Assembly (NCBI GenBank): GCA_964512675.1
Contig: CAZEJR010000031.1
Location: 1 to 17,907, forward strand
Direction: 5' to 3'
Length of the DNA stretch: 17,907 bases
Source of the DNA: A07HB70 sp964512675
GTDB taxonomy: Archaea > Halobacteriota > Halobacteria > Halobacteriales > Haloferacaceae
Positions 5,279 to 11,999 of this stretch are shown piece after piece (positions within the stretch are counted from its first letter, which is position 1; every line of letters begins with the position of its first letter). Below the pieces are notes generated by a model. The model searched no databases, was not told the DNA's origin, and was given only the letters and a program-made list of their open reading frames with translations. A program made the translations under genes and the position numbers.

Positions 5279-6058
5279 ATGGGACGACGAATTAGAGGCC
5301 AGAAACGCGGGCGCGGCTCCCCGACCTACCGGGCGCCGTCGCACCGCTACAAGGCGGAACTGTCGCACAAACGCGCGGAGCGCGACGACGAGACGGTCGC
5401 CGGCGAGGTGGTCGACATCGAGCACGACCCGGCGCGCTCGGCACCGATCGCCGCGGTCGAGTTCGAGGACAGCGAGGCGTCTGACGACGCCTCGGGCAGC
5501 CGGGCAGAGCCCGGCGGCGGCGACCGCCGCCTCGTGCTCGCCCCCGAGGGGATCGCGACGGGCGACCGTATCGAGGTCGGCGTCTCCGCGGAGATCAAGC
5601 CGGGCAACACGCTCCCGCTCGCGGAGATCCCCGAGGGCGTGCCGGTCTGTAACGTCGAGAGCCAGCCGGGCGACGGCGGGAAGTTCGCCCGCGCCTCCGG
5701 CGTCTCGGCACAGCTACTGACCCACGACCGCGCGGTCGCGGTCGTGACGCTTCCGAGCGGCGAGGTAAAGCGGCTGAACCCGTCCTGTCGGGCGACCGTC
5801 GGCGTGGTCGCCGGCGGCGGACGAACGGAGAAGCCGTACGTCAAGGCCGGCAACAAGCACCACAAGATGCAGGCGCGGGGCACGAAGTGGCCGCGCGTCC
5901 GCGGGGTCGCGATGAACGCCGTCGACCACCCGTTCGGTGGCGGCGGCCGCCAGCATCCCGGACAGCCGAAGAGCGTCTCGAAGAACGCCCCGCCGGGGCG
6001 CAAGGTCGGCGACATCGCCTCCAAGCGCACCGGCCGGGGGAGGTCTAGCAACGAATGA
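5279..6058 (+). CDS. rpl2: Large-subunit ribosomal protein L2 (uL2) with an in-frame insertion
   Basis: A primary 23S rRNA-binding protein needed for subunit joining and peptidyl-transferase activity. The ends are canonical: MGRRIRGQKRGRG at the start, and GVAMNAVDHPFGGGG then RQHPGQPKS near 212-233, which carries the conserved histidine region. At 259 residues it exceeds the roughly 240 I recall for Haloarcula. Most of the difference is a 16-residue acidic/Ser/Gly segment (about residues 65-80, SEASDDASGSRAEPGG) inserted in AVEFED-GDRR between two strands of the RNA-binding domain. The inserted DNA consists largely of two perfect hairpins (5474-5493 and 5499-5515), so it may be a mobile palindromic element tolerated in a surface loop. 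The TGA overlaps the rps19 ATG. Confidence 0.97.
   Translation: MGRRIRGQKRGRGSPTYRAPSHRYKAELSHKRAERDDETVAGEVVDIEHDPARSAPIAAVEFEDSEASDDASGSRAEPGGGDRRLVLAPEGIATGDRIEVGVSAEIKPGNTLPLAEIPEGVPVCNVESQPGDGGKFARASGVSAQLLTHDRAVAVVTLPSGEVKRLNPSCRATVGVVAGGGRTEKPYVKAGNKHHKMQARGTKWPRVRGVAMNAVDHPFGGGGRQHPGQPKSVSKNAPPGRKVGDIASKRTGRGRSSNE
5471..5518 (+). repeat. In-frame palindromic insertion within rpl2
   Basis: About 48 bases that appear extra relative to the standard haloarchaeal L2. They contain GAGGCGTC/GACGCCTC (5474-5481 and 5486-5493, four-base loop) and, six bases further, GCCGGGC/GCCCGGC (5499-5505 and 5509-5515, loop AGA). Both stems are perfect. The length is a multiple of three and the frame is kept. 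The assignment as an insertion rests on remembered L2 sequences. Confidence 0.55.
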
Positions 6059-6477
6059 GTTCCGAGTACCGAACCGGCCGCGAGGGTGCGTTCACCTACC
6101 GCGGCCACACGTTGGACGAGCTCCAGGCGATGGAGCTCGACGAGGTGGTCGAACTGCTGCCCGCCCGTGCGCGGCGAACAATCGACAGAGGGCTGTCGAC
6201 CCAGCACGAGAAGCTGCTGGCCGAGGCCCGCGAGGCGACGCCGGAGGAGACGGCGGACGACCCGATCCGGACCCACCTGCGGGATATGCCGATCCTGCCG
6301 GCGTTCGTCGACGTGACGTTCGCGGTGTACGACGGCTCCGACTTCGAGCGCGTCCGCGTCGAACCCGAGATGATCGGGCACTACCTCGGCGAGTTCCAGC
6401 TCACGCGCACGACCGTCGAGCACGGCCAGGCGGGTATCGGCGCCACCCGGTCCTCGAAGTTCGTGCCACTCAAATAA
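6055..6477 (+). CDS. rps19: Small-subunit ribosomal protein S19 (uS19)
   Basis: Sits in the head of the 30S subunit and contacts L5 across the subunit bridge. The 140-residue product has the archaeal/eukaryal-type N-terminal part (TYRGHTLDELQAMELDEVVELLPARARRT) and the conserved C-terminal block GHYLGEFQLTRTTVEHGQAGIGATRSSKFVPLK. Its ATG overlaps the rpl2 TGA, and its TAA shares one base with the rpl22 ATG (TAATG). Confidence 0.97.
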   Translation: MSSEYRTGREGAFTYRGHTLDELQAMELDEVVELLPARARRTIDRGLSTQHEKLLAEAREATPEETADDPIRTHLRDMPILPAFVDVTFAVYDGSDFERVRVEPEMIGHYLGEFQLTRTTVEHGQAGIGATRSSKFVPLK

Positions 6478-6953
6478 TGGGAATCAACTACAGCGTCGAG
6501 GCCGACCCCGACACGACCGCGCGAGCGATGCTCCGGGAGCGGCCTATCAGCCTGAAGCACAGCAAGGCGCTCGCCCGCGAACTCCGCGACGAGACGGTCG
6601 CAGACGCCGTCTCCTACCTCGAAGGGGTCGTCGCCGAGGAGCAGTCGGTGCCGTTCAAGCAGCACAACTCCGGCGTCGGCCACCGCTCCGACATCGACGG
6701 CTGGGACGCCGGCCGGTACCCGGTGAAGGCCGCCGAGGCGTTCCTCACGCTGATCGAGAACGCCTCGGCGAACGCGCGCGAACAGGGGTTCGAGGCCGAC
6801 GAGATGGTCCTCGCCCACGTCGCGCCGCACAAGGTCGGCGAGCGCGAAGGCCGCAAGCCACAGGCGTTCGGCCGGGCCGGGCCGTGGAACACCACGCTCT
6901 GTGACGTCGAGTTGGTGCTCGAGGAGCCCGGGTCCGAGGGGGTCGACGTCTGA
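6477..6953 (+). CDS. rpl22: Large-subunit ribosomal protein L22 (uL22)
   Basis: Contacts all 23S rRNA domains and forms part of the exit-tunnel constriction through a beta hairpin. From the ATG at 6477 the protein has 158 residues, beginning MGINYSVEADPDTTARAMLRERPISLKHSKALARELRD. It contains the archaeal-specific stretch VPFKQHNSGVGHRSDIDGWDAGRYPVKAAEAFLTLIENA and the tunnel hairpin region HKVGEREGRKPQAFGRAGPW. The start is fixed by this conserved N-terminus; longer upstream frames would run across rps19. It overlaps rps19 and rps3 by one base each (TAATG and TGATG). Confidence 0.96.
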   Translation: MGINYSVEADPDTTARAMLRERPISLKHSKALARELRDETVADAVSYLEGVVAEEQSVPFKQHNSGVGHRSDIDGWDAGRYPVKAAEAFLTLIENASANAREQGFEADEMVLAHVAPHKVGEREGRKPQAFGRAGPWNTTLCDVELVLEEPGSEGVDV

Positions 6954-7915
6954 TGGCGGACGAACACCAGTTCATCGAGGACGGCCTCCAGCGCTCCCAG
7001 ATAGACGAGTTCTTCGCGGACGAACTCGGCCGCGCCGGCTACGGCGGGATGGAGGTCGCGAAGACGCCGATGGGGACCCAGATCGTCCTGATGGCCGAGA
7101 AGCCCGGTATGGTGATCGGCAAGGGCGGCAAGAACATCCGGAAGGTCACCCGCGAACTCGAGGAGCGCTTCGACCTCGACGACCCCCAGATCGACGTCCA
7201 GGAGGTCGACGAGCCCGACCTGAACGCCCAGATCGTCGCCGATCGACTGGCGAACGCCCTGGAGCGCGGCTGGTACTTCCGCAAGGCCGGCCACACCACC
7301 ATCGACCGGATCATGGACGCCGGCGCGCTCGGCGCCGAGATCGTCCTCTCGGGGAAGGTCACCGGCGCGCGCTCGCGCGTCGAGAAGTTCAACCGTGGCT
7401 ACATCAAGCACAACGGCGAGCCGGCCTCGGAGGTCGTCGACGGTGGGCAGGGCGTCTCGGTGATGAAACTCGGCACCATCGGGGTGACGGTGAAGATCAT
7501 CCCGCCGGGCGCCGAGCTACCGGACGACTTCAGCATCGCCGAGGACGCCGACGTCGCAGCCGTCGACCAGGCCGAGGCGGACGAGGGCGTCGAGGCGCTG
7601 CTGGCCGAGGCAGACGACGCAGACGCGGATGGGGAGGCGGGAACCGAGGCCGAGGCCGAGACCGAGACCGAAGGGGAGACCGAGGTACCGGAGTTCGCCG
7701 AAGAGGCGGTCGAGACGCCGACCGCCGACCCAACCGAGGTGGTCGACGAGGAGGTCGTCGAGGAGGTCGTCGAGGAGACCGGCGAGACGCCGGTCGCGAC
7801 CGGCGACTCCGAGGAGACGCCGGCGGAGCCACTCGACGAGGACATCGAGAGCGAGGCCGCCGACCTCGTCGCGGAGATGGACGGGGACGGAGACGAGGAC
7901 GGAGACGAGACGTGA
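6953..7915 (+). CDS. rps3: Small-subunit ribosomal protein S3 (uS3) with a long acidic tail
   Basis: A head protein of the 30S subunit lining the mRNA entry path. The N-terminal KH domain has its GKGG loop at residues 56-59 (MVIGKGGKNIRKV), followed by the C-terminal S3 domain (KAGHTTIDRIMDAGALGAEIVLSGKVTGARSR, near 111-142). Beyond Lys181 the remaining 139 residues contain no Lys, Arg or His: they are Glu, Asp, Ala, Thr and Val, including the run EEVVEEVVEE. Haloarchaeal S3 proteins usually carry an acidic tail (Haloarcula about 304 residues in all); at 320 this one is slightly longer. The TGA overlaps the GTG of rpl29. Confidence 0.97.
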   Translation: MADEHQFIEDGLQRSQIDEFFADELGRAGYGGMEVAKTPMGTQIVLMAEKPGMVIGKGGKNIRKVTRELEERFDLDDPQIDVQEVDEPDLNAQIVADRLANALERGWYFRKAGHTTIDRIMDAGALGAEIVLSGKVTGARSRVEKFNRGYIKHNGEPASEVVDGGQGVSVMKLGTIGVTVKIIPPGAELPDDFSIAEDADVAAVDQAEADEGVEALLAEADDADADGEAGTEAEAETETEGETEVPEFAEEAVETPTADPTEVVDEEVVEEVVEETGETPVATGDSEETPAEPLDEDIESEAADLVAEMDGDGDEDGDET

Positions 7916-8133
7916 TCCTCCACCCGGACGAGATCCGCGACATGACGCCCGCCGAGCGCGCAGCCGAGCTCGACGAGCTGGAGACGGAGCTGCTGAACGC
8001 CCGGGCCGTCCAGGCCGCGGGCGGCGCCCCGGAGGACCCGGGGCGGATCGGCGAGCTCCGTCGCACCGTCGCACGGGTCAAGACGATTCAGCGCGAGGAG
8101 GGCGACCTCGACGACGGCGGGGGAGGCGACTGA
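7912..8133 (+). CDS. rpl29: Large-subunit ribosomal protein L29 (uL29)
   Basis: A two-helix protein next to the tunnel exit, neighbouring L23. From a GTG start overlapping the rps3 stop (GTGA at 7912-7915) it gives 73 residues: HPDEIRDMTPAERAAELDELETELLNARAVQAAGGAPEDPGRIGELRRTVARVKTIQREEG, a clear haloarchaeal L29, ending in an Asp/Gly-rich tail. The GTG start is chosen because the conserved HxDEIRDMTPAE segment normally lies within five residues of the N-terminus; a later ATG would delete it. Rnp1 follows after two bases. Confidence 0.95.
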   Translation: MILHPDEIRDMTPAERAAELDELETELLNARAVQAAGGAPEDPGRIGELRRTVARVKTIQREEGDLDDGGGGD

Positions 8134-8135
8134 CG

Positions 8136-8525
8136 GTGGCGCTCGCGCCCGAGACGCTGCCGCGTCACGAACTCTGCGGACTGCGCGTGCGGGTCGCCGA
8201 CGCGCCGAACCCCGACCTCGTCGGGGTCGGCGGGCGGGTGGTCCGCGAGACGCGACGGACGCTGGTCGTGTCGCGGGCGGACGAGGAGCGCCGGATTCCG
8301 AAGCGCGGCTCGGTCCTCGAGTTCGCGCTCGGCCCGGCGACGCTCGACACCGACCGGACGACGGACGACGTCGTCGCGGCGCGAGAGCCCGCGGGGACCG
8401 ACGCAGCCCCGACCGGCGGTGACACGACGGCCCACGTCACGGTGGACGGGGGGCGCCTGCTCTCGCGCCCCGCTCGACGAACGGACGACGGACCAACACC
8501 AGACGGAGACGACAGATGGCGCTAG
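8136..8525 (+). CDS. rnp1: RNase P protein component 1 (archaeal Rpp29/Pop4)
   Basis: A subunit of the archaeal RNase P ribonucleoprotein, which removes tRNA 5' leaders; it partners with the Rpp21-type subunit. The 129-residue product from a GTG start has ETLPRHELCGLRVRVADAPNPDLVGVGGRVVRETRRTLVVSRADEERRIPKRGSVLEF, the Sm-like barrel of the family, and the closing VTVDGGRLLSRPARR. Between these lies a loop of some 30 variable acidic residues, as I also recall in other haloarchaeal members. The start is two bases after rpl29, and the end overlaps rps17 by ten bases. Its place between L29 and S17 is typical of Euryarchaeota and links tRNA maturation to ribosome supply. Confidence 0.92.
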   Translation: MALAPETLPRHELCGLRVRVADAPNPDLVGVGGRVVRETRRTLVVSRADEERRIPKRGSVLEFALGPATLDTDRTTDDVVAAREPAGTDAAPTGGDTTAHVTVDGGRLLSRPARRTDDGPTPDGDDRWR

Positions 8526-8848
8526 GATACGACGTACCGGAACCGGAGACGGCCTGTACCGACGCGAACTGCCCCTTCCACGGAACGCTGTCCGTGCGGG
8601 GGCAGGCGCCGGAGGGACGGGTCGACTCCACATCGATGGACAAGACGGTCGTTGTGGAACGCGAGTACGACGTTCGCGTCCCAAAGTACGACCGATACAT
8701 GAAACGACGGAGCCGCGTGCCGGCACACGCCCCGCCGTGTCTCGACCTCGCGGTCGGCGACACGGTGCGGATCGCCGAGACGCGGCCGCTGTCGAAGACC
8801 AAATCACACGTCGTCGTCGAACGGGTCGACGACGAGGAGGACGCCTGA
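8516..8848 (+). CDS. rps17: Small-subunit ribosomal protein S17 (uS17)
   Basis: Binds the 5' domain of 16S rRNA early in 30S assembly. The 110-residue protein has the archaeal N-terminal Cys-containing segment CTDANCPFHGTLSVRGQ, then the OB-fold core MDKTVVVEREYDVRVPKYDRYMKRRSRVPAHAPP and VGDTVRIAETRPLSKTKSHVVVE. The ATG at 8516 lies ten bases inside the 3' end of rnp1, the longest overlap in the cluster. The stop overlaps the rpl14 ATG (TGATG). Confidence 0.97.
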   Translation: MALGYDVPEPETACTDANCPFHGTLSVRGQAPEGRVDSTSMDKTVVVEREYDVRVPKYDRYMKRRSRVPAHAPPCLDLAVGDTVRIAETRPLSKTKSHVVVERVDDEEDA

Positions 8849-9246
8849 TGCAGGCGCTGAACGCCGACGTCACCCCCGGGCTGGAGCGCGGGTCGCTCGT
8901 GACCTGCGCGGACAACACGGGGGCGCGTCAGCTGAAGGTGGTCAGCGTCACGGGCTACGGCGGCACGAAAAACCGGCACCCGAAGGCGGGTGTCGGGGAC
9001 AAGGTGACCGTCTCGGTCACGAAGGGCACGCCTGAGATGCGGCGGCAGGTGCTGGAGGCGGTCGTCGTCCGCCAGCGCAAGCCGATCCGGCGTCCGAGCG
9101 GTCAGCGCGTCAAGTTCGAGGACAACGCAGCCGTCCTCATCGACGACGTCGGCGAGCCCCGTGGCACGGAGATCAAAGGTCCCGTCGCGCGCGAAGTCGC
9201 GGAGCGCTTCGGGAGTATCGCGAGCACCGCGACGATTATAGTATGA
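8848..9246 (+). CDS. rpl14: Large-subunit ribosomal protein L14 (uL14)
   Basis: Lies at the subunit interface and contributes to bridges with 16S rRNA. From the ATG at 8848 it is 132 residues, the same length as in Haloarcula, and reads GSLVTCADNTGARQLKVVSVTGYGGTKNRHPKAGVGDKVTVSVTKGTPEMRRQV near 15-68, with VRQRKPIRRPSG and a C-terminal REVAERFGSIASTATIIV. Both ends overlap neighbours: TGATG with rps17 and ATGA with rpl24. Confidence 0.97.
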   Translation: MQALNADVTPGLERGSLVTCADNTGARQLKVVSVTGYGGTKNRHPKAGVGDKVTVSVTKGTPEMRRQVLEAVVVRQRKPIRRPSGQRVKFEDNAAVLIDDVGEPRGTEIKGPVAREVAERFGSIASTATIIV

Positions 9247-9602
9247 CCTCGAAACAGCCACGCACACAGCGCAAGCGGCGCCGCGAGGCGGCGCTGCACG
9301 AGCGGCACAGCCAGGTCCGCGCGACGCTGGCCGACGACCTCCGCGAGGAGTACGGCCAGCGGTCGGTCCGGGTAAACGAGGGCGACACCGTCGAGGTGAT
9401 GCGCGGCGACCACGCCGGAGAGACCGGCGAGGTGGTCGGCGTCGACCTGAAGCGAGAGACGGTGCGCGTCGAGGACGTCACCGTCGAGAAGACAGACGGC
9501 GAGGAGGTTCCGCGCCCGCTCGACGCCTCGAACCTGCGCGTGACGGACCTGACACTCGAGGACGACCGGCGGGTGGCCCGGCTGGAGGCCGACAGTGAGT
9601 AA
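9243..9602 (+). CDS. rpl24: Large-subunit ribosomal protein L24 (uL24)
   Basis: An assembly-initiating protein near the tunnel exit. The 119-residue protein starts with the basic stretch QPRTQRKRRREAALHERH and contains the KOW motif (NEGDTVEVMRGDHAGETGEVVGVD, near 43-66), ending with LRVTDLTLEDDRRVARLE. The ATG overlaps the rpl14 stop by four bases. The 3' end overlaps the GTG start of rps4e by eight bases. Confidence 0.96.
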   Translation: MTSKQPRTQRKRRREAALHERHSQVRATLADDLREEYGQRSVRVNEGDTVEVMRGDHAGETGEVVGVDLKRETVRVEDVTVEKTDGEEVPRPLDASNLRVTDLTLEDDRRVARLEADSE

Positions 9603-10323
9603 CCACCAGAAGCGTCTCTCGGTGCCGAACTCCTGGCCCGTCGAGCGCAAAGAGGGGACGTTCACGGTAAAGGCCGACGCCGGTCCACACGGCGAGGCGG
9701 GCGTTCCGCTCGTCATCGTGCTGCGGGACGTCCTCGGCTACGTCGACGACCGGAAGGAGGCCCGCTACGCGCTCTCGCAGGGGTCGGTGCTGGTCAACGG
9801 CGAGCCCGCCCGCGACGAGAGCCGGCCGATCGGGATGTTCGACATCCTCGTCTTCGAGGAGCGCGAAGAGCAGTTCCGGGTGTTCCCGGACGAGGGCGGT
9901 CGGCTCTCGCTGACGCCGATCGACGAGTCGGCGGCGGAGAGCCGTCTCGGCAAGGTAATCGGCAAGCGCCAGGTCGGCGGCGGCGCGTTCCAGCTGACGC
10001 TCCACGACGGGGCGAACATCCAGCTGTCGCCGGCGGAGGCAGCCGACTACGGCGTCGGCGACTCGCTCGTCCTCGACAACGAGACGGCGGCGGTCGTCGC
10101 TCACTTCCCGTACGAGGAGGGGGCGATGGTCACCGCGGTGGCTGGCGAACACGCCGGCGAGATCGGGACGATCGCCGAGGTCGTCGTCGCCCCCGGCTCG
10201 GGCGATACCATCGTCCAGGTCTCACAGGACGACGAGCGGTTCGACGGCGACGGGTTCGAGACGGTCGCAGACTACGCGGTCGTCATCGACGAGAACTTCC
10301 TCGGAGGTGCCCCGGACGAATGA
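9595..10323 (+). CDS. rps4e: Small-subunit ribosomal protein S4e (eS4)
   Basis: An archaeal/eukaryal-specific 30S body protein. The 242-residue product from a GTG start has the eS4 signature NHQKRLSVPNSWPVERKEGTFTVKADAGPH at the N-terminus, an S4-type RNA-binding segment (GYVDDRKEARYALSQGSVLVNGEPARDESRPIGMFDIL), a central domain with ESRLGKVIGKRQVGGGAFQLTLHDG, and a C-terminal KOW-like segment (GAMVTAVAGEHAGEIGTIAEV). The GTG is the natural start because NHQKRL follows within two residues. It overlaps rpl24 by eight bases and rpl5 by four (ATGA). Confidence 0.96.
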   Translation: MSNHQKRLSVPNSWPVERKEGTFTVKADAGPHGEAGVPLVIVLRDVLGYVDDRKEARYALSQGSVLVNGEPARDESRPIGMFDILVFEEREEQFRVFPDEGGRLSLTPIDESAAESRLGKVIGKRQVGGGAFQLTLHDGANIQLSPAEAADYGVGDSLVLDNETAAVVAHFPYEEGAMVTAVAGEHAGEIGTIAEVVVAPGSGDTIVQVSQDDERFDGDGFETVADYAVVIDENFLGGAPDE

Positions 10324-10886
10324 GCTCCGAGTCTGCCGACGCCGGCGACGGCGACCCCGAGCCGTCGGGCGAGTCTGCGTTCCACGAGATGCGCGAGCCC
10401 AGAGTCGAGAAGGTCGTCGTCCACATGGGCGTGGGCGAGGGCGGACGCGAACTCGCGACCGCCGAGGACATCATCGCCGAGGTGACCGGCCAGACGCCGG
10501 TCCGGACGCAGGCCAGGCGCGCGGTCGGAGAGTTCGGCATCCGCAAGGGCGACCCGATCGGCGCGAAGGTGACGCTGCGCGGCGACGCCGCGCACGCGTT
10601 CCTCGAGACGGCCCTGGCGCTCGCGGACCTGCGGCGGTCGCAGTTCGACGAGACGGGCAACGTCTCGTTCGGCGTTGAGGAACACACCGCCTTCCCGAGC
10701 CAGGAGTACGACCCGCAGATCGGTATCTACGGGCTGGACGTGACGGTGAACCTGACGCGGCCGGGCTACCGGGTGTCGAAGCGCGACCACGCGTCGCGCT
10801 CGATCCCGTCGCGTCACCAGCTGACGCCCGGCGACGCCGTCGCGTATCTCGAGGACAGCTTCGACGTGACGGTGGAGGACACATGA
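10320..10886 (+). CDS. rpl5: Large-subunit ribosomal protein L5 (uL5)
   Basis: Binds 5S rRNA in the central protuberance and contacts the P-site tRNA and the small-subunit head. The 188-residue product has FHEMREPRVEKVVVHMGVGEGGREL near 21-45, VGEFGIRKGDPIGAKVTLRG near 71-90, and FGVEEHTAFPSQEYDPQIGIYGLDVTVNLTRPGYRVSKRD, all typical. The N-terminus has an acidic Ser/Glu/Asp/Gly extension of about 20 residues before FHEMREP, around ten longer than I recall for Haloarcula. ATGA overlaps occur at both ends. Confidence 0.97.
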   Translation: MSSESADAGDGDPEPSGESAFHEMREPRVEKVVVHMGVGEGGRELATAEDIIAEVTGQTPVRTQARRAVGEFGIRKGDPIGAKVTLRGDAAHAFLETALALADLRRSQFDETGNVSFGVEEHTAFPSQEYDPQIGIYGLDVTVNLTRPGYRVSKRDHASRSIPSRHQLTPGDAVAYLEDSFDVTVEDT

Positions 10887-11059
10887 GCGAGACAGAGACA
10901 GAGACAGGCGGCGAGCACGCGACGCGGCGCACGGACGACCGGCGGCAGTGTCGGCGCTGTGGCCGCCCGCAGGGGCTCGTCGGGAAGTACGACATCTACC
11001 TGTGTCGACAGTGCTTCCGTGAGGTAGCCCGCGACATGGGGTTCAAGAAGTACAGATGA
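10883..11059 (+). CDS. rps14: Small-subunit ribosomal protein S14 (uS14), zinc-binding type
   Basis: A short 58-residue 30S head protein. It starts at the ATG overlapping the rpl5 stop (ATGA) and ends with TGA at 11057-11059, overlapping the rps8 ATG. It carries the two CxxC pairs of the zinc-ribbon form (QCRRCGR at 22-28 and LCRQCFR at 40-46) and the invariant end GFKKYR. The N-terminal residues SETETETGGEHA include a three-fold GAGACA repeat in the DNA. Its length and motifs match haloarchaeal S14. Confidence 0.96.
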   Translation: MSETETETGGEHATRRTDDRRQCRRCGRPQGLVGKYDIYLCRQCFREVARDMGFKKYR

Positions 11060-11448
11060 CAGGGAACGATCCGCTGGCGAGCGCGCTCTCCGGCCTCGAC
11101 AACGCCGAGAGGGTGGGCCACCTGGCCCACACGGTGTCGCCCGCCTCGAACGTGATCGGGTCGGTGCTCGAGGTTCTCTACGACCGCGGGTACGTCGACG
11201 GCTTCGAGTTCGTCGACGACGGCACGTCCGGTCAGTTCGAGGTCGAACTGAGCGGCGCGATAAACGAGTGTGGCACCGTCAAGCCCCGCTACTCGGTCGG
11301 TGCAGACGGGTTCGAGCGCTGGGAGAAGCGGTACCTCCCGGCCCGTGACTACGGGGCGCTCGTCGTCACCACCAGCCGAGGCGTGATGAGCCACTACGAG
11401 GCCCGCGAGACGGGGGTCGGCGGCCAACTGATCGCATACGTCTACTGA
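11056..11448 (+). CDS. rps8: Small-subunit ribosomal protein S8 (uS8)
   Basis: A primary 16S rRNA-binding protein of the central domain; in bacteria its homologue also represses the spc operon. The 130-residue protein starts DPLASALSGLDNAERVGHLAHTVSPASNVIGSVLEVLYDRGYV and ends with the conserved SRGVMSHYEARETGVGGQLIAYVY. Length and ends fit the archaeal family. It overlaps rps14 by four bases and rpl6 by one base (TGATG). Confidence 0.97.
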   Translation: MTGNDPLASALSGLDNAERVGHLAHTVSPASNVIGSVLEVLYDRGYVDGFEFVDDGTSGQFEVELSGAINECGTVKPRYSVGADGFERWEKRYLPARDYGALVVTTSRGVMSHYEARETGVGGQLIAYVY

Positions 11449-11999
11449 TGAGAGTCGAAATCGAACTTCCGAGCGACGTGACCGCCGCCGTCGAACACCT
11501 TGACCTGACAGTCGAGGGCCCGAACGGGACGGTCGAGCGCCGGCTGTGGTATCCGGACGTGACCGTCACGACGGCGGCGGTCGACGGACAGCCCCACGTG
11601 GTCGTCGAGAGTGCGACCGACGACGCCGAGACGACGGCGACGGTCGGCACCTTCGAGAGCCACGTGCGAAACATGATCCACGGCGTGACAGCGGGGTGGG
11701 CGTACGAGATGGAGGTCTACTACGCCCACTTCCCGATGCAGGTCCGCGTCGAGGACGGCGAGGTCGTGATCGAGAACTTCCTCGGCGAGCAGTCGCCGCG
11801 GCGGACGCCCGTCCGCGGCGACACCGAGGTCGAGGTCGACGGGGAGACGGTCCGCGTCCACGGTCCCGACAAGGAGGCGGTCGGACAGACCGCCGCCGAC
11901 ATCGAGCAGCTGACGCGGGTGAGCGGCAAAGACACCCGCGTCTTCCAGGACGGCGTCTACATCACCAGCAAGCCCACGACGCGGGGTGAGGCGGCGTGA
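11448..11999 (+). CDS. rpl6: Large-subunit ribosomal protein L6 (uL6)
   Basis: Lies near the factor-binding region and the sarcin-ricin loop. The 183-residue product has the duplicated L6 fold: an N-terminal half with LDLTVEGPNGTVERRLWYP, a central VRNMIHGVTAGWAYEMEVYYAHFPMQVRVEDGEVVIENFLGEQSPRRTPVRG, and a C-terminal DKEAVGQTAADIEQLTRVSGKDTRVFQDGVYITSKP. The start shares one base with the rps8 stop; the stop overlaps the GTG of rpl32e. Confidence 0.97.
   Translation: MRVEIELPSDVTAAVEHLDLTVEGPNGTVERRLWYPDVTVTTAAVDGQPHVVVESATDDAETTATVGTFESHVRNMIHGVTAGWAYEMEVYYAHFPMQVRVEDGEVVIENFLGEQSPRRTPVRGDTEVEVDGETVRVHGPDKEAVGQTAADIEQLTRVSGKDTRVFQDGVYITSKPTTRGEAA

Noticed and set aside
7399..7923. Ser/Thr-rich minus-strand frame resembling a surface protein
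   Set aside because: It is the exact antisense of the acidic GAG/GAC-rich S3 tail, which produces Ser/Val-rich shadow frames.
6901..8133. 410-codon plus-strand frame across rps3 and rpl29
   Set aside because: It is a different frame from the conserved S3 and consists mostly of Arg/Gly runs, a shadow of the acidic tail codons; only its end coincides with rpl29.
10883..10906. Three-fold GAGACA repeat at the start of rps14
   Set aside because: It encodes an acidic Glu-Thr N-terminal tail normal for haloarchaeal S14 and is too short to suggest phase variation.
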